From an uncultured Maricaulis sp. (GTDB lineage: Bacteria > Pseudomonadota > Alphaproteobacteria > Caulobacterales > Maricaulaceae): 64,000 bases of DNA. A program made the translations under genes and the position numbers. A model generated the notes under the pieces. That model saw nothing but the letters and a program-made list of their open reading frames with translations. It did not search any database and was not told the origin of the DNA. The first letter of the stretch is position 1. The number at the start of each line of letters is the position of its first letter. Below, piece by piece: positions 10,301 through 18,525 of the stretch. Location: contig NZ_CAMYLS010000001.1 of assembly GCF_947259345.1 (NCBI RefSeq), positions 87,108 to 151,107 on the forward strand, written 5' to 3'.

Positions 10301-10446
10301 TGGCGACGCTCTTCACACTCTTCGTCATTCCGGTCGCCTATGGCGTACTCGGTCGCTTCACCAAGACCCCGAACTGGGTCTCGCGCCGGCTGGAAGAAGA
10401 GGCGCGCCAGCATGGCGATGATTCCGTGGAAGTGCCGGCCGAATAG
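7324..10446 (+). CDS. RND multidrug efflux pump, inner-membrane subunit (HAE-1 type)
   Basis: Proton-driven exporter of 1040 aa, the usual length for AcrB/MdtB-like pumps. Seen: a first transmembrane helix after DIAVRRPVLAF, a large periplasmic porter loop, a helix block at about residues 335-480 containing GLVVDDSIVVLENI with the paired aspartates of the proton relay, a second periplasmic loop, and a second block from about 855 to 1010 (FGMALLIVFLVLAAQFES, AAKNGILIVEF). The start ATG overlaps the adaptor stop (ATGA). The gene ends nine bases before the convergent crotonase gene. A TolC-like partner must come from elsewhere in the genome. Confidence 0.95.
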   Translation: MTLSDIAVRRPVLAFVFCALIVVFGVLGLRGLPLRELPDVDRPVVSVSANYPGANAEVVENRVTQLIEDQLSGIDGVETITSSSRDSSSRVTITFSLDRNIEAAANDVRDSVSRIIDRLPQDVEQVEVRKQDSDARPFIWYNLLSDRMTSEELSDYAERTLLDRFSVIDGVAQVRIGGQRRYSMRIWLDPQAMAARGVTVADIDGALRTQNVEVPGGSVETPDTQIVVRVERLFADPDSFARLPIARTGEGHVVRLAEVADVELAAEEPRTLFRGNGQNMIGLGFVRQSQANSVEVADLIAAEADRIRLNLPEGMEMISASDDTVFIEESIKEVWRTLAIAATLVVLVIYLFLGSFRAAIIPAAVVPVCLIGVFAVLSVAGFSINILTLLALVLAIGLVVDDSIVVLENIQRRVDMGEPPALASLRGGRQVFFAVIATTAVLVAVFVPLVFLPGFIGRIFTELALTIAGAVVLSSFVALTLSPMMASKLLKPSREAKGLARWVNLLVEKARRAYRDSLEIALKMPIIIVPMVVVAMGGSAFLLDRLPAELTPPEDRGSFFGRFAGPEGASFDYMSAQADQVEAIAMEYVNAGELNRVLVISPGWGGSGFNSGFVIGTMADWDERRPGSEIMREINGRLGQLTGIQAFASMRSSLGGGGGGDDVQFVLQGPDYGSLDRQAERLLAAIQEGNPGLLRARKNYEPTSPRLIVDIDRERAADLGVSVSEIGQTLQTHLGSRRVGQFIDRGEAYNVIMENRREARSSAQDLETLYVSGRSGELIPLSNLVSLSEVGEASSRNRVDRQRSITISATLAEGYTLGEAVGWLDGWAQRDLPPEMSTTYLGGAKEFLDANSAVLFAFGMALLIVFLVLAAQFESLIQPLVIMLTVPLAVAGGLFGLELVGSSLNIYSQIGLVILIGLAAKNGILIVEFANQLRETGRDLRTATLDAAETRFRPILMTGISTAIGAFPLVIGTGPGAESRITIGVVIFAGVAVATLFTLFVIPVAYGVLGRFTKTPNWVSRRLEEEARQHGDDSVEVPAE

Positions 10447-10455
10447 CGACAGGCG

Positions 10456-11241
10456 TCAGACCTTGCCGCTGAAGTCCGGTGCCCGCTTCTCCAGAAAGGC
10501 CCGATAGCCTTCCTGGAAATCGTCGCTCTGGAATGAGTCCAGGAAAAGCTGCCGTGTTTCGTCCGTATCGCCGTCGACCCCGGCGCGGATCAGATGGATG
10601 ACGCGTTTGATGGCGCGAGCCGACCCGGTCGAGCGCGAGAGCATAAGGTCGAGATAGGTGGCGACTTCGGCGTCCAGGCGGTCTGGCGCGAAACAGCGAT
10701 TGATCAAGCCGATCTCCATGGCTTCTTCCGCATCGACAAGGCGGGCCGAGTAGAGCAGATCCTTGGCGATAGAGACGCCGACCGCGTCAATCAGCCGTTT
10801 GGTGTCATTGAGCGTATAGGCCAACCCCATCTTGGCCGGCGTGATCCCGAAGCGACCATCGGAAGCGGCAAAGCGCAGGTCGCAGGACAAGGCCAGCCCG
10901 CATCCGCCGCCCACACAGGCGCCACGGATGACCGCAAGTGTGGGCTTGGGGAAATGGGCCAGCGCATCGAGGCCGGCGGCGATGGCACGGGTCCCGGCGA
11001 GGGCTGATTCCGGGGTCGCATAGACAGTCTCGAACTCGGAGATGTCCGCGCCGGCGGTAAAGTTTTCGCCTGCACCACGCACCAGAAGGACCTTGATCCC
11101 GTCATCCGACGCGGCTTCGTCCAGCAAGTCGGGCAATGCTGCCCACATCGCCGCATTGAGGGCGTTGCGACGGGTGGGCCGGTTGAGCACAAGGGTCGCA
11201 TGCCGGTCATGGCGTTCAAGATAGATCGGCGCGTCGGTCAC
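10456..11241 (-). CDS. enoyl-CoA hydratase/isomerase (crotonase) family protein with substituted catalytic glutamates
   Basis: A 261-aa crotonase-fold enzyme acting on an acyl-CoA thioester. The oxyanion-hole segments are present: FTAGADISEF, and RGACVGGGCGLALSCD. In classical hydratases the two catalytic glutamates lie in GGGCELA and in xxPExxLG; here the first position is Gly (GGGCGLA) and the second aligns to Pro in FGITPAKMGL. Both usual acid/base residues therefore appear absent, which argues against simple enoyl-CoA hydration and for another crotonase reaction (isomerase, decarboxylase or lyase). It lies on the same strand as and just downstream of the GH3 gene, without an obvious functional link, and convergent with the RND pump. 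Confidence 0.85.
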   Translation of the reverse strand: MTDAPIYLERHDRHATLVLNRPTRRNALNAAMWAALPDLLDEAASDDGIKVLLVRGAGENFTAGADISEFETVYATPESALAGTRAIAAGLDALAHFPKPTLAVIRGACVGGGCGLALSCDLRFAASDGRFGITPAKMGLAYTLNDTKRLIDAVGVSIAKDLLYSARLVDAEEAMEIGLINRCFAPDRLDAEVATYLDLMLSRSTGSARAIKRVIHLIRAGVDGDTDETRQLFLDSFQSDDFQEGYRAFLEKRAPDFSGKV

Positions 11242-11322
11242 GGAAGGCTCCGGGCTGGCAGGCTGGGACGGACACTCTGTCCCTGCCCGCCGCCCGGCGG
11301 CAAGTCGCGTGGCGGTTCCGTC

Positions 11323-13896
11323 TCAGTTGTCCGTGTCGCCACAGGTCCGCATGGCGTCAGTATCCGACTCCAGTCGCACCTCGCTGATGCCGATTTCGCC
11401 GCCATCCGCTGGCAGGTCGAGCGTGAAGGCCGCATTGATGGCACTCATGTCGACCCCGGCCTCCGCGAAGCAATTGAGCGACACACGGTATTCGACCCAA
11501 TTGCCCTGCGCGATGCTGAGCGGGAGAGCTGCTTCGCAGGGCGCATCAGCCGCGCAGCCCATACCGATCTGCACGGTTTCCGGGGCGTTGCCGAACGCGC
11601 GCGCCAGGAAAGCCAGTTCCATGGCGCCGTTCGCCTGGCGTTCCAGATCAATGGCGTCATCTGAGGTAATGCGAAGCCCGGTGTCGGCGCTATTCCAGAT
11701 GATGTGGAGGGAGTCTTCCTGCGCTGTGCGATCAGTCGCGCCGACACGAATGCCGTCGAGCTCGATGGGCAGGGTTTGCGAGGTGTCAGCCGCGCGGCCC
11801 GAGTACACGGTCATCTGCCATGGTTCGATGGCCTGGCCTCTCGAATAATAGGTCCCGTCCGGGGCCGTATCGCTAACTGACAGGCCCGACTCCTCGGACA
11901 GCGGGCCGAGCGGGTCAATATCATCAAAGCTCAGGCCATAACCCAGCGGAAAGAGCGGATCATAGTCGGCATCGCCCGGATTGAGCGGTTCGCCGACGGC
12001 GTTACCGGGCCAAGAGTAGGAAAGCCGGCCCGTGAAGTCGAAATCCGCTTGGGTCTGGAACAGCATATCAGCGATACCACCACCCTCGCTTCCCGGCAGC
12101 CAGGCAGCAACGAAGGCGTCGGAGGCGTTGATTTCCGGATTGGTCCACATGGGGCGCCCGGACAGGAAGACGCTGACGATTGGCGTGCCATCGGCACCCA
12201 GGTCTGACAGGCGCGCGGTATCAAAGCCCGTCGGCACAAAGTCGAGATGGTCACGATCGCCCTGGAATTCGGCATAGGGGTCCTCGCCATACACGGCGAT
12301 GACGACATCGGCGCTGGCACCGGACTGGCCGTCCGGATCATGAATGACGGTACCGCCAGCGGCCTCGACGGTTTCGCGGATACCGTCGAGAATTGTTTGG
12401 CCGTTCGGGAATTCGGAGTTCTCGTGACCACCACCCTGCCAGGACAGGGTCCAGCCGCCGGAAGCCTTGGCGATGCTGTCGGCACCGTCGCCGACGACGA
12501 GCACTGTCAGACCGGGATCCAGCGGCAGGGTCTGGTCGGCATTCTTGAGCAGGACAAGACTTTCGCGGACGGCCTGACGGGCTATCGCACGATGTTCCGG
12601 CGCAGCCAGGATGCTGGCATCTCCGGCCAGCGGACGGGCGCTCGGGGCTGGCAGTTCGAAAATGCCGGAATTGATCTTGACGCGCAGGATGCGTCGTACC
12701 GCATCATCAAGGCGGGCTTCGCTGATCACGCCGGAGCGGACATGCGCCAGGGTGGATTGATAGAGCTCGCGCCAGCTGTCCGGCGCCATATACATGTCGA
12801 GCCCGGCATTGAAGGCCTCCGGGCAATCGGTCGATGTGCAGCCCGGGATCAGGCCATGACCATTCCAGTCACCGACCACGAAGCCCTGGAAGCCAAGCCG
12901 GTCCTTCAGCACGTCGGTCAGCAAGGCTTCATTGCCGTGCATTGGCTGGTCCCACCAGCTCGAGAAGGACGCCATGACAGTTTGAACGCCGGCCGGAATG
13001 GCGGTGAGGTAGCCTGCAGCATGAATGTCCCGCAGTTCGGCCTCGGAGATCAGGGCATCGCCCTGGTCACGGCCACGCTCGGTGCCACCATCGGCGAGAT
13101 AGTGTTTGGCGCTGGAGATCACGTGGCCGGTCGACATGAAGCTCTCGGTTCCGGGGCGTCCCTGCAAGCCGTAGACAATGCGGTCGCCATAGGAGGCGAC
13201 AATGGCCGGGTCTTCGGAGAAGCCTTCATAGGTGCGGCCCCAACGATCGTCCTGAGGCACGGCCAGGGTCGGCGCGAACGTCCAGTCATGACCTGAGACT
13301 GATAGTTCGAGGGCGGTGACCCGGTAGATATCTTCAATCAGGTCGGGATTCCGCATCGCACCGAGGCCGATATTGTGCGGGAAAACGACCGCACCACGCA
13401 GATTGGCGTGACCGTGGACGGCATCAATGCCCCAGATAATCGGGATCGCGACCTCAACGCCTTCCGGATCAATCGAAGCGTTGAAATAGGCGTCGGCGGC
13501 TTCCAGCCAGGTCTCGGTGTCCGCATAGGGGAGCGGGCCTGGTGCCGAATTTCCACCGCTCAGCACTGACCCGAGCCGGTATTCACGCACGTCCTCCGGC
13601 GTCACCGAACCGCTGTCGGCCTGGATGACCTGGCCGACTTTCTGCTCCAGCGTCATGACGGCCAGGATGGCGTCGATCTGTGCCTCAACTTCCGGGTCGA
13701 GCGGCGGCGGGGTGAAGCTGGGCCATAATTCCGGATGGATCACCCCGTCGGCCGCGACGTCATTCGCGGTCGCCATCTCCGTCGGCGCCGGCGAGCTTGC
13801 ATCGACCTGCTCATCGGGGGCTTGGCAGGCGGCAAGCGCGAGCAGGACGGTCGCGGAGCTGGTCAGTCGGAGGGCGTGTCGGGCGTATCCGCGCAT
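11323..13896 (-). CDS. glycoside hydrolase family 3 lipoprotein (ExoP-like beta-glucosidase/glucan glucohydrolase)
   Basis: Exo-acting glycosidase of 857 aa that releases glucose from beta-glucan oligosaccharides. The start at 13896 follows AAGGA and gives a signal peptide with lipobox ALAAC, so the mature protein should be lipid-anchored; the longer frame start at 13956 has no such support. The GH3 N-domain shows DAVHGHANLRG, RWGRTYEGFSEDP, SAKHYLADGGTERGRDQG and VVGDWNGHG with nucleophile Asp343. The C-domain has ESLVLLKNADQTLPLD and GYGLSF. Residues from about 620 to the end form an extra beta-rich domain like the galactose-binding module of ExoP-type GH3 enzymes. It lies 56 bases downstream of the GH9 gene, apparently in one operon. 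Confidence 0.94.
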   Translation of the reverse strand: MRGYARHALRLTSSATVLLALAACQAPDEQVDASSPAPTEMATANDVAADGVIHPELWPSFTPPPLDPEVEAQIDAILAVMTLEQKVGQVIQADSGSVTPEDVREYRLGSVLSGGNSAPGPLPYADTETWLEAADAYFNASIDPEGVEVAIPIIWGIDAVHGHANLRGAVVFPHNIGLGAMRNPDLIEDIYRVTALELSVSGHDWTFAPTLAVPQDDRWGRTYEGFSEDPAIVASYGDRIVYGLQGRPGTESFMSTGHVISSAKHYLADGGTERGRDQGDALISEAELRDIHAAGYLTAIPAGVQTVMASFSSWWDQPMHGNEALLTDVLKDRLGFQGFVVGDWNGHGLIPGCTSTDCPEAFNAGLDMYMAPDSWRELYQSTLAHVRSGVISEARLDDAVRRILRVKINSGIFELPAPSARPLAGDASILAAPEHRAIARQAVRESLVLLKNADQTLPLDPGLTVLVVGDGADSIAKASGGWTLSWQGGGHENSEFPNGQTILDGIRETVEAAGGTVIHDPDGQSGASADVVIAVYGEDPYAEFQGDRDHLDFVPTGFDTARLSDLGADGTPIVSVFLSGRPMWTNPEINASDAFVAAWLPGSEGGGIADMLFQTQADFDFTGRLSYSWPGNAVGEPLNPGDADYDPLFPLGYGLSFDDIDPLGPLSEESGLSVSDTAPDGTYYSRGQAIEPWQMTVYSGRAADTSQTLPIELDGIRVGATDRTAQEDSLHIIWNSADTGLRITSDDAIDLERQANGAMELAFLARAFGNAPETVQIGMGCAADAPCEAALPLSIAQGNWVEYRVSLNCFAEAGVDMSAINAAFTLDLPADGGEIGISEVRLESDTDAMRTCGDTDN

Positions 13897-13952
13897 GTGA
13901 ATGTCCTTGGTCCAAGCAGTGGGGATTGAGCAGGTGAGGGTGTCAGCCGGCG

Positions 13953-15872
13953 TCAATCGGTTGTGGTGGCGGTGGTGTCGAGCCAGGCGGCGAGCCAGAA
14001 GAAGGGCGCATTCCAGTTGATCGCGACTTCATTCAGCGCGTAGGCACGGTAATCATCGACCCAGCAGGTTTGCGGCGCACATTGGCCGCGCATTTCGCGG
14101 GCAACCGGGTCGCTCATATTGGTCGCGTTGGCGCCGCCCGAGAGGGCACCGGGCGGTGCGGGCGGAAACTCGGGATCGGCCCCGGCACCCCAGAAGCGGT
14201 GATGCGGGTATTGCAGCGGCCGGGCGCCATATCCGCCGACATAGGATTGGTCGAGCGCATTGCGGCCAAGCAGATAATCCATCGCGTCGATGGCGCCTTG
14301 GCGGTAGGACGGATTGCCGGTGAGGTCGTGGGCGATGGCCAGAACAAGGCCGCGATTGGCAAGATTGCCGTTCGACCCCCAGACATACTGGTCGGCACTC
14401 ATCGGCACCGCATATCCTTCCGCGTCCCGGTCCAGGAGATACTGGTCCGCGGTGGCGAGGATCTGTCGGCGCGCGCTGTCGACGAGCGCGGCCGGGAGAC
14501 CGGCCTCGTTTTGCAGGATCGTGATCGCCGGCAGGAGGTGGACGGCGGGCCAGGCGATAGTCGCACCGCGCACTTGCAGGATCGGAGCTTCCTCCGGTGT
14601 TGGTGCGCCGGCCTGCAGATCGGTGAGGAATTCATCTTCGCCGGTGGTCAGATAGAGTTCGGTCGCGGCCCAGGCGAATTCGTCTTCCAGATTGAAATCG
14701 CCATAGGCACCACCGCCGCCGAAATTGCCATAGGCATAGATTTCAGGGTGCCGGCGGGCGGCAGCATAGGCGCGCCGGGCGGCCTCCAGACTGCGCGCAG
14801 CAAAAGCCGGATCGAGCGTCTCCCATAGACGCGCCGCCTGGGCGGCGGAGGCCGCCAGATTGAGACTGGCAGCAGTTGAGGGCGGCAGGAGAAAGCGCTC
14901 TTCGCTGGCATCTGACGGCAGGATCGGCAGTGGGAGCCACTGGCGCTCATGGACTTTGTGATGGGCCAGTCCACCGGCATCAATCTCGGTCAGCTCAAGC
15001 GGCTCGCGCCCATTCTGACGGCCAAGCGGGACAGACAGGTGGGCGCCTTCCGGCACTTGCATGGCGAGCATGAATTCAAGCTGCCAGCGCGCCTCGTCGA
15101 GGATGTCGGAGACATGATTGCCGTTCTCCGGCATGGGCGCGCGACCATCGCTCCAGATGGCGCGGACCGCGTCTGGCTGGTGAGCCAGCCGCTCGACGAA
15201 ATTCTGCAGTGTCCAGACCGCAATCCCGCCATTGACCACGTATTTCCCGTAATCGCCGGCATCGGCCCAGCCGCCGGTCACATCGAGCCGATAATCGCAG
15301 CCCGGCCAGGTATTGCCCGCCTCGTCCGTCCCGTGAAAACAGGTCGGTTGGCTGTTCGGGAAGCCTGCATCCCGGACCCAGGCCCTCCCCTGGATAAAGT
15401 CCGCTTCGATCGGCGTGCCCAGACGGTTGTGGTAGAAATAGGTGAGGGCATCGACGCTGAGCTGGTCGAAGGGGCGCGCGCTGACTGTGAAGGGGTGGCT
15501 GGTTTCACCGCAGGCTTGCAGCCGGTAGGCCTCGCCGGGTGTGTCCAGGGCACTCAGATCGATGCGGTGAACCGCGTCCCCGGAGCTGGCATTGGCACTG
15601 AAGACCGTGCTTTCACCGGTGAGCCTGATTTGATCGTCCGCGTCGAGAATCTGCCAGCTGACGGGGCTATTGATGGCGGCGCGAAGAATGGCTGTCTTGG
15701 CGCTTGCGGTCTCGAAACCGACCTGGTTCAGGCGCAAGGCAGGCGCATCATCGGGAAAGGCTGGTTCAACCCGGCACGCCTCGGCTATTGCCGCACTGTT
15801 CGCCATCAAGACGAAGGCCGCCGCATTTGCCGCGAAGCTCAAGTGCCTGGCTATATTGCGCTTGTTTTCCAA
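13953..15872 (-). CDS. glycoside hydrolase family 9 endoglucanase
   Basis: Inverting cellulase of 639 aa, acting on beta-1,4-glucan (cellulose or related plant glucans). An N-terminal signal peptide ends near NSAAIAEA. Residues of about 40-130 (ALRLNQVGFET, WQILDADDQ) form the Ig-like CelD_N domain usual in this GH9 subgroup. The catalytic domain carries GGWADAGDYGKYVVNGG with the base aspartates Asp204/Asp207, and a C-terminal NEVAINWNAPFFWLAAWLD with acid Glu615. GNFGGGGAYGDFNLEDEFAWAA is also typical. It is first in a minus-strand pair with the GH3 gene and divergent from the second GH3 operon, so the gap at 15873-16200 holds two promoters. Confidence 0.95.
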   Translation of the reverse strand: MENKRNIARHLSFAANAAAFVLMANSAAIAEACRVEPAFPDDAPALRLNQVGFETASAKTAILRAAINSPVSWQILDADDQIRLTGESTVFSANASSGDAVHRIDLSALDTPGEAYRLQACGETSHPFTVSARPFDQLSVDALTYFYHNRLGTPIEADFIQGRAWVRDAGFPNSQPTCFHGTDEAGNTWPGCDYRLDVTGGWADAGDYGKYVVNGGIAVWTLQNFVERLAHQPDAVRAIWSDGRAPMPENGNHVSDILDEARWQLEFMLAMQVPEGAHLSVPLGRQNGREPLELTEIDAGGLAHHKVHERQWLPLPILPSDASEERFLLPPSTAASLNLAASAAQAARLWETLDPAFAARSLEAARRAYAAARRHPEIYAYGNFGGGGAYGDFNLEDEFAWAATELYLTTGEDEFLTDLQAGAPTPEEAPILQVRGATIAWPAVHLLPAITILQNEAGLPAALVDSARRQILATADQYLLDRDAEGYAVPMSADQYVWGSNGNLANRGLVLAIAHDLTGNPSYRQGAIDAMDYLLGRNALDQSYVGGYGARPLQYPHHRFWGAGADPEFPPAPPGALSGGANATNMSDPVAREMRGQCAPQTCWVDDYRAYALNEVAINWNAPFFWLAAWLDTTATTTD

Positions 15873-15989
15873 TGTATTCCCCGGTTCGACCCGCGTCTGG
15901 ATTGGGCCGCGCTCGCTGCTGGCTGCGGGACTTGCCCGTTCCCAGCCCCTCCCGAGCCGCGCTTGACAGACTGCGATCTTGGCGTGAAA

Positions 15990-16015
15990 TTGTCAGCAAT
16001 TGACAACGCTGTCAA
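15990..16015. promoter_or_regulatory. candidate LacI-type operator pair in the GH9/GH3 divergent region
   Basis: TTGACAACGCTGTCAA at 16000-16015 is CG-centred; its half-sites match at 7 of 8 positions. It overlaps a second inverted repeat, TTGTCA-N5-TGACAA at 15990-16006. The left half TTGACAACG is identical to bases 1441-1449 before the TonB receptor. Such placement would allow one repressor to control both divergent glycosidase units; the regulator identity is inferred. Confidence 0.45.
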
Positions 16016-16039
16016 CGGCGCGTCACGGGGAGGCCAATC

Positions 16040-16138
16040 ATGCGAATTCAGGTCATCGAAAGAGCGTGCACAGGCTTTCCGGTTCCGGCGACAGCAGGTC
16101 GATTGGGCCGTTCACTCTTCGGCTTCTCATCCCTCTGA
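16040..16138 (+). CDS. short leader-like open frame (32 codons) upstream of GH3 gene
   Basis: An ATG at 16040 follows GGGGAGG with good spacing and starts 32 codons ending in TGA at 16138, eight bases before a terminator stem. The peptide (MRIQVIERACTGF...) matches no family I recognise and shows no run of one amino acid that would suggest classical attenuation. The strong ribosome-binding site resembles that of the TonB receptor at 1624. It may be a leader peptide or the scar of a deleted gene whose 5' end and terminator remain. Confidence 0.35.
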   Translation: MRIQVIERACTGFPVPATAGRLGRSLFGFSSL

Positions 16139-16146
16139 ATGACTGG

Positions 16147-16178
16147 CCGGGGCCTGGTGACGAGGCCCCGGTATTTTT
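16147..16178 (+). terminator. rho-independent terminator just before GH3 start
   Basis: CCGGGGCCT (16147-16155) pairs perfectly with AGGCCCCGG (16163-16171), loop GGTGACG, then TATTTTT. It lies between the 32-codon frame and the GH3 start at 16201, leaving too little room for a separate promoter, so it may act as an attenuator. Confidence 0.8.
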
Positions 16179-16200
16179 CGGCCAATTGCTAGGACTGTTC

Positions 16201-18525
16201 ATGACATTGCGTATTCCCGTGCTCGCCGTTTCGGCCGTACTTGCCGCTTGCCAGCCGACCGGTGGTTCGTCGGAAACCGTCACTCAAACGGACGCCGGTG
16301 TAACCGCGCCTGCAGCCGCCGTCTCGCCCAGGGTTCAAGCCCTGGTGTCGCAAATGACTTTGGCGGAGAAGCTCGGTCAATTGCACCAGGCTGCGGGCGG
16401 TCGCTCGCGAAATCTCAACTCACGCCTCACACCCGACGAGCTTGATCGGGTACGTCGGGGCGAGATCGGTTCCTACCTGCATGTCGCCGGCGCCGCGCCC
16501 TTGGGCGAGCTGCAGCAGGTTGCCGTCGAGGAGAGCCGTCTGGGCATCCCGCTCCTCTTTGCGATGGATGTGGTTCACGGCTATCGCACCATTTTTCCGG
16601 TCCCGATCGCCATGGCCAGCACCTGGGACCCCGCTGACCTGGAAAGCGCCAGCCGGATCGCGGCCGCAGAGGCCAGCTCCGCAGGTCTGCACTGGACCTT
16701 CGCGCCGATGATCGACATTGCCCGCGATCCGCGATGGGGCCGGATCGTCGAGGGGGCGGGCAGTGATCCCTATCTGGGCGCCCGCATGGCGGTGGCCCAG
16801 ATTGAGGGGTTCCAGTCCGAGGACCTCGCTGCTGGCGACACGCTGATGGCGACGGCCAAGCATTTTGGCGCTTATGGCGCGCCGATCGGCGGTCGCGATT
16901 ACGGGACTGCCGACATATCCGAGCGCTCGCTGCACGAAACCTATCTGCCACCTTTTTATGCGGCCAGTGAGGCCGGTGCCGCGTCGATGATGACGGCCTT
17001 CAACGATATCGCCGGCGTGCCAAGCACGTCGAACGAGCACCTGATTGACGGTGTCCTGCGCGGCGAATGGGGCTTTGACGGGCTCATTGTGAGCGACTGG
17101 AATGCCATTGCCGAGCTGATGAATCACGGCGTCGCTGACACCCGGGCCGACGCGGGTGCGCTGGCCTTGCGGGCCGGGGTCGATATGGACATGACCAGCG
17201 ATGTGTTCGCGCAGGACCTCGCCGCCGCGATCGAAGCCGATCCGGCCCTGATGGCGGATCTCGACCGGGCGGTCATGCATGTGCTGACAGCCAAGGAGCG
17301 CCTTGGCCTGTTCGACGACCCGATGGCTTATCACGATCCCGAACGGGAAGCCTCAGCCATGCTGACTGAAGCGGCTCGCGCCGAAGCCCGGCGCATTGCC
17401 GCGCGCAGTATTGTCATGCTGGAAAACCGTGACGGAACGCTTCCCCTTGCGGCGGAAACCGGTCGTATTGCGGTGATTGGCGGGTTGGCCGAGGACGCGT
17501 CCACGCAATTGGGGTCCTGGCGCGCCCGCGGAACACCGGAGACGGTGACCGGCTTGTTGCAGGGTTTGCGTGAAGGCGCCCCGGCGGGGGTGGAAATCAC
17601 CTATGAAGCCGGGGTCTCTCCCACGAGCGATGACCTGTCCGGCATCCCGGCAGCGATCGCCGCTGCCGAGACGGCTGATCATGTGATCCTGGTCGTGGGC
17701 GAGGATTATGACCTGTCCGGTGAAGCGCGATCGCGCTCCAGCCTGTACATGCCAGACAGTCAGCGTGCCCTGGCGCGCGCCGTACTCGACACCGGTCGCC
17801 CGGTCACCGTCGTCCTGGTCAGCGGCCGTCCGCTCGCCATCCCGGACATCGCCGAGCAAGCCGATGCGGTGCTGGCCAGCTGGATGCTGGGCGTAGAGGC
17901 CGGACCGGCGCTTGCCGATATCATCTTCGGCCGCGTTTCACCGGCCGGCCGTTTGCCCGTTTCCTTCCCACGCACGACGGGGCAGGCGCCGTTCACCTAT
18001 TCAGAGCATCCCGGAGGCCGTCCGGCGGACCCGGACCTGTCGCGTGACAGCAATCGTTTCCATGATCTGCCGATCACGCCGCTTTATGCCTTCGGCCACG
18101 GGCTGAGCTATTCGCAATTCGAATATGGCGCGATCCGTCTCGACGCCGCCCGTGTTGCGCCCGGCGATCTCATTCGCCTCACCGTCCCGGTCACGAATAC
18201 CGGCAATCGGGCGGCGGACGAGGTGGTGCAGCTCTACATGCGTGACCCGGTCGCTTCGGTTGCGCGACCGCGTCTGGAATTACGCGGTTTTGCACGCATT
18301 GCGCTGGAGGCGGGAGAGACCCGCTCAGTCACGTTCATTCTCGACCCAGCCCAGTTCGCGGTGTTCCAGGCGCCGGGCGACTGGCGGATCGAAGCCGGCG
18401 CGATCACCCTGCATGTCGGGGCCTCGTCGGCAGATCTGCGCCAGAGCGCGGAGCTTACAGTGAGTGAGGCGGGACGATCCTCCCGTCCGGCGGCTGCGAT
18501 CGCCAGTCGGGTCGAGGTGGAATGA
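16201..18525 (+). CDS. glycoside hydrolase family 3 lipoprotein (BglX-like beta-glucosidase/xylosidase)
   Basis: Retaining exo-glycosidase of 774 aa. The ATG at 16201 begins a short lipoprotein signal peptide (AVLAAC); upstream in-frame codons lack this logic. The N-domain shows MTLAEKLGQLHQ, MDVVHGYRTIFP, DPRWGRIVEGAGSDP, KHFGAYGAPIGGRDY and VSDWNA with nucleophile Asp299. The C-domain has SIVMLENRDGTLPL and FGHGLSYSQF, and the end (VTNTGNRAADEVVQLYM) is the fibronectin-III-like domain of BglX-type enzymes. Its stop overlaps the SMP-30 gene by four bases, making it first in an operon of lactonase, gluconate permease and sugar symporter. The substrate is likely a beta-linked gluco- or xylo-oligosaccharide. 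Confidence 0.94.
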   Translation: MTLRIPVLAVSAVLAACQPTGGSSETVTQTDAGVTAPAAAVSPRVQALVSQMTLAEKLGQLHQAAGGRSRNLNSRLTPDELDRVRRGEIGSYLHVAGAAPLGELQQVAVEESRLGIPLLFAMDVVHGYRTIFPVPIAMASTWDPADLESASRIAAAEASSAGLHWTFAPMIDIARDPRWGRIVEGAGSDPYLGARMAVAQIEGFQSEDLAAGDTLMATAKHFGAYGAPIGGRDYGTADISERSLHETYLPPFYAASEAGAASMMTAFNDIAGVPSTSNEHLIDGVLRGEWGFDGLIVSDWNAIAELMNHGVADTRADAGALALRAGVDMDMTSDVFAQDLAAAIEADPALMADLDRAVMHVLTAKERLGLFDDPMAYHDPEREASAMLTEAARAEARRIAARSIVMLENRDGTLPLAAETGRIAVIGGLAEDASTQLGSWRARGTPETVTGLLQGLREGAPAGVEITYEAGVSPTSDDLSGIPAAIAAAETADHVILVVGEDYDLSGEARSRSSLYMPDSQRALARAVLDTGRPVTVVLVSGRPLAIPDIAEQADAVLASWMLGVEAGPALADIIFGRVSPAGRLPVSFPRTTGQAPFTYSEHPGGRPADPDLSRDSNRFHDLPITPLYAFGHGLSYSQFEYGAIRLDAARVAPGDLIRLTVPVTNTGNRAADEVVQLYMRDPVASVARPRLELRGFARIALEAGETRSVTFILDPAQFAVFQAPGDWRIEAGAITLHVGASSADLRQSAELTVSEAGRSSRPAAAIASRVEVE

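Larger units (their letters stand above)
15873..16200. other. divergent gap between GH9 and second GH3 gene
   Basis: The 328 bases hold, in order, an inverted-repeat cluster at 15990-16015, a short open frame with a strong ribosome-binding site (16040-16138), and a rho-independent terminator (16147-16178). The GH3 start codon follows only 22 bases after the terminator. No other gene-like feature is seen. Confidence 0.6.
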
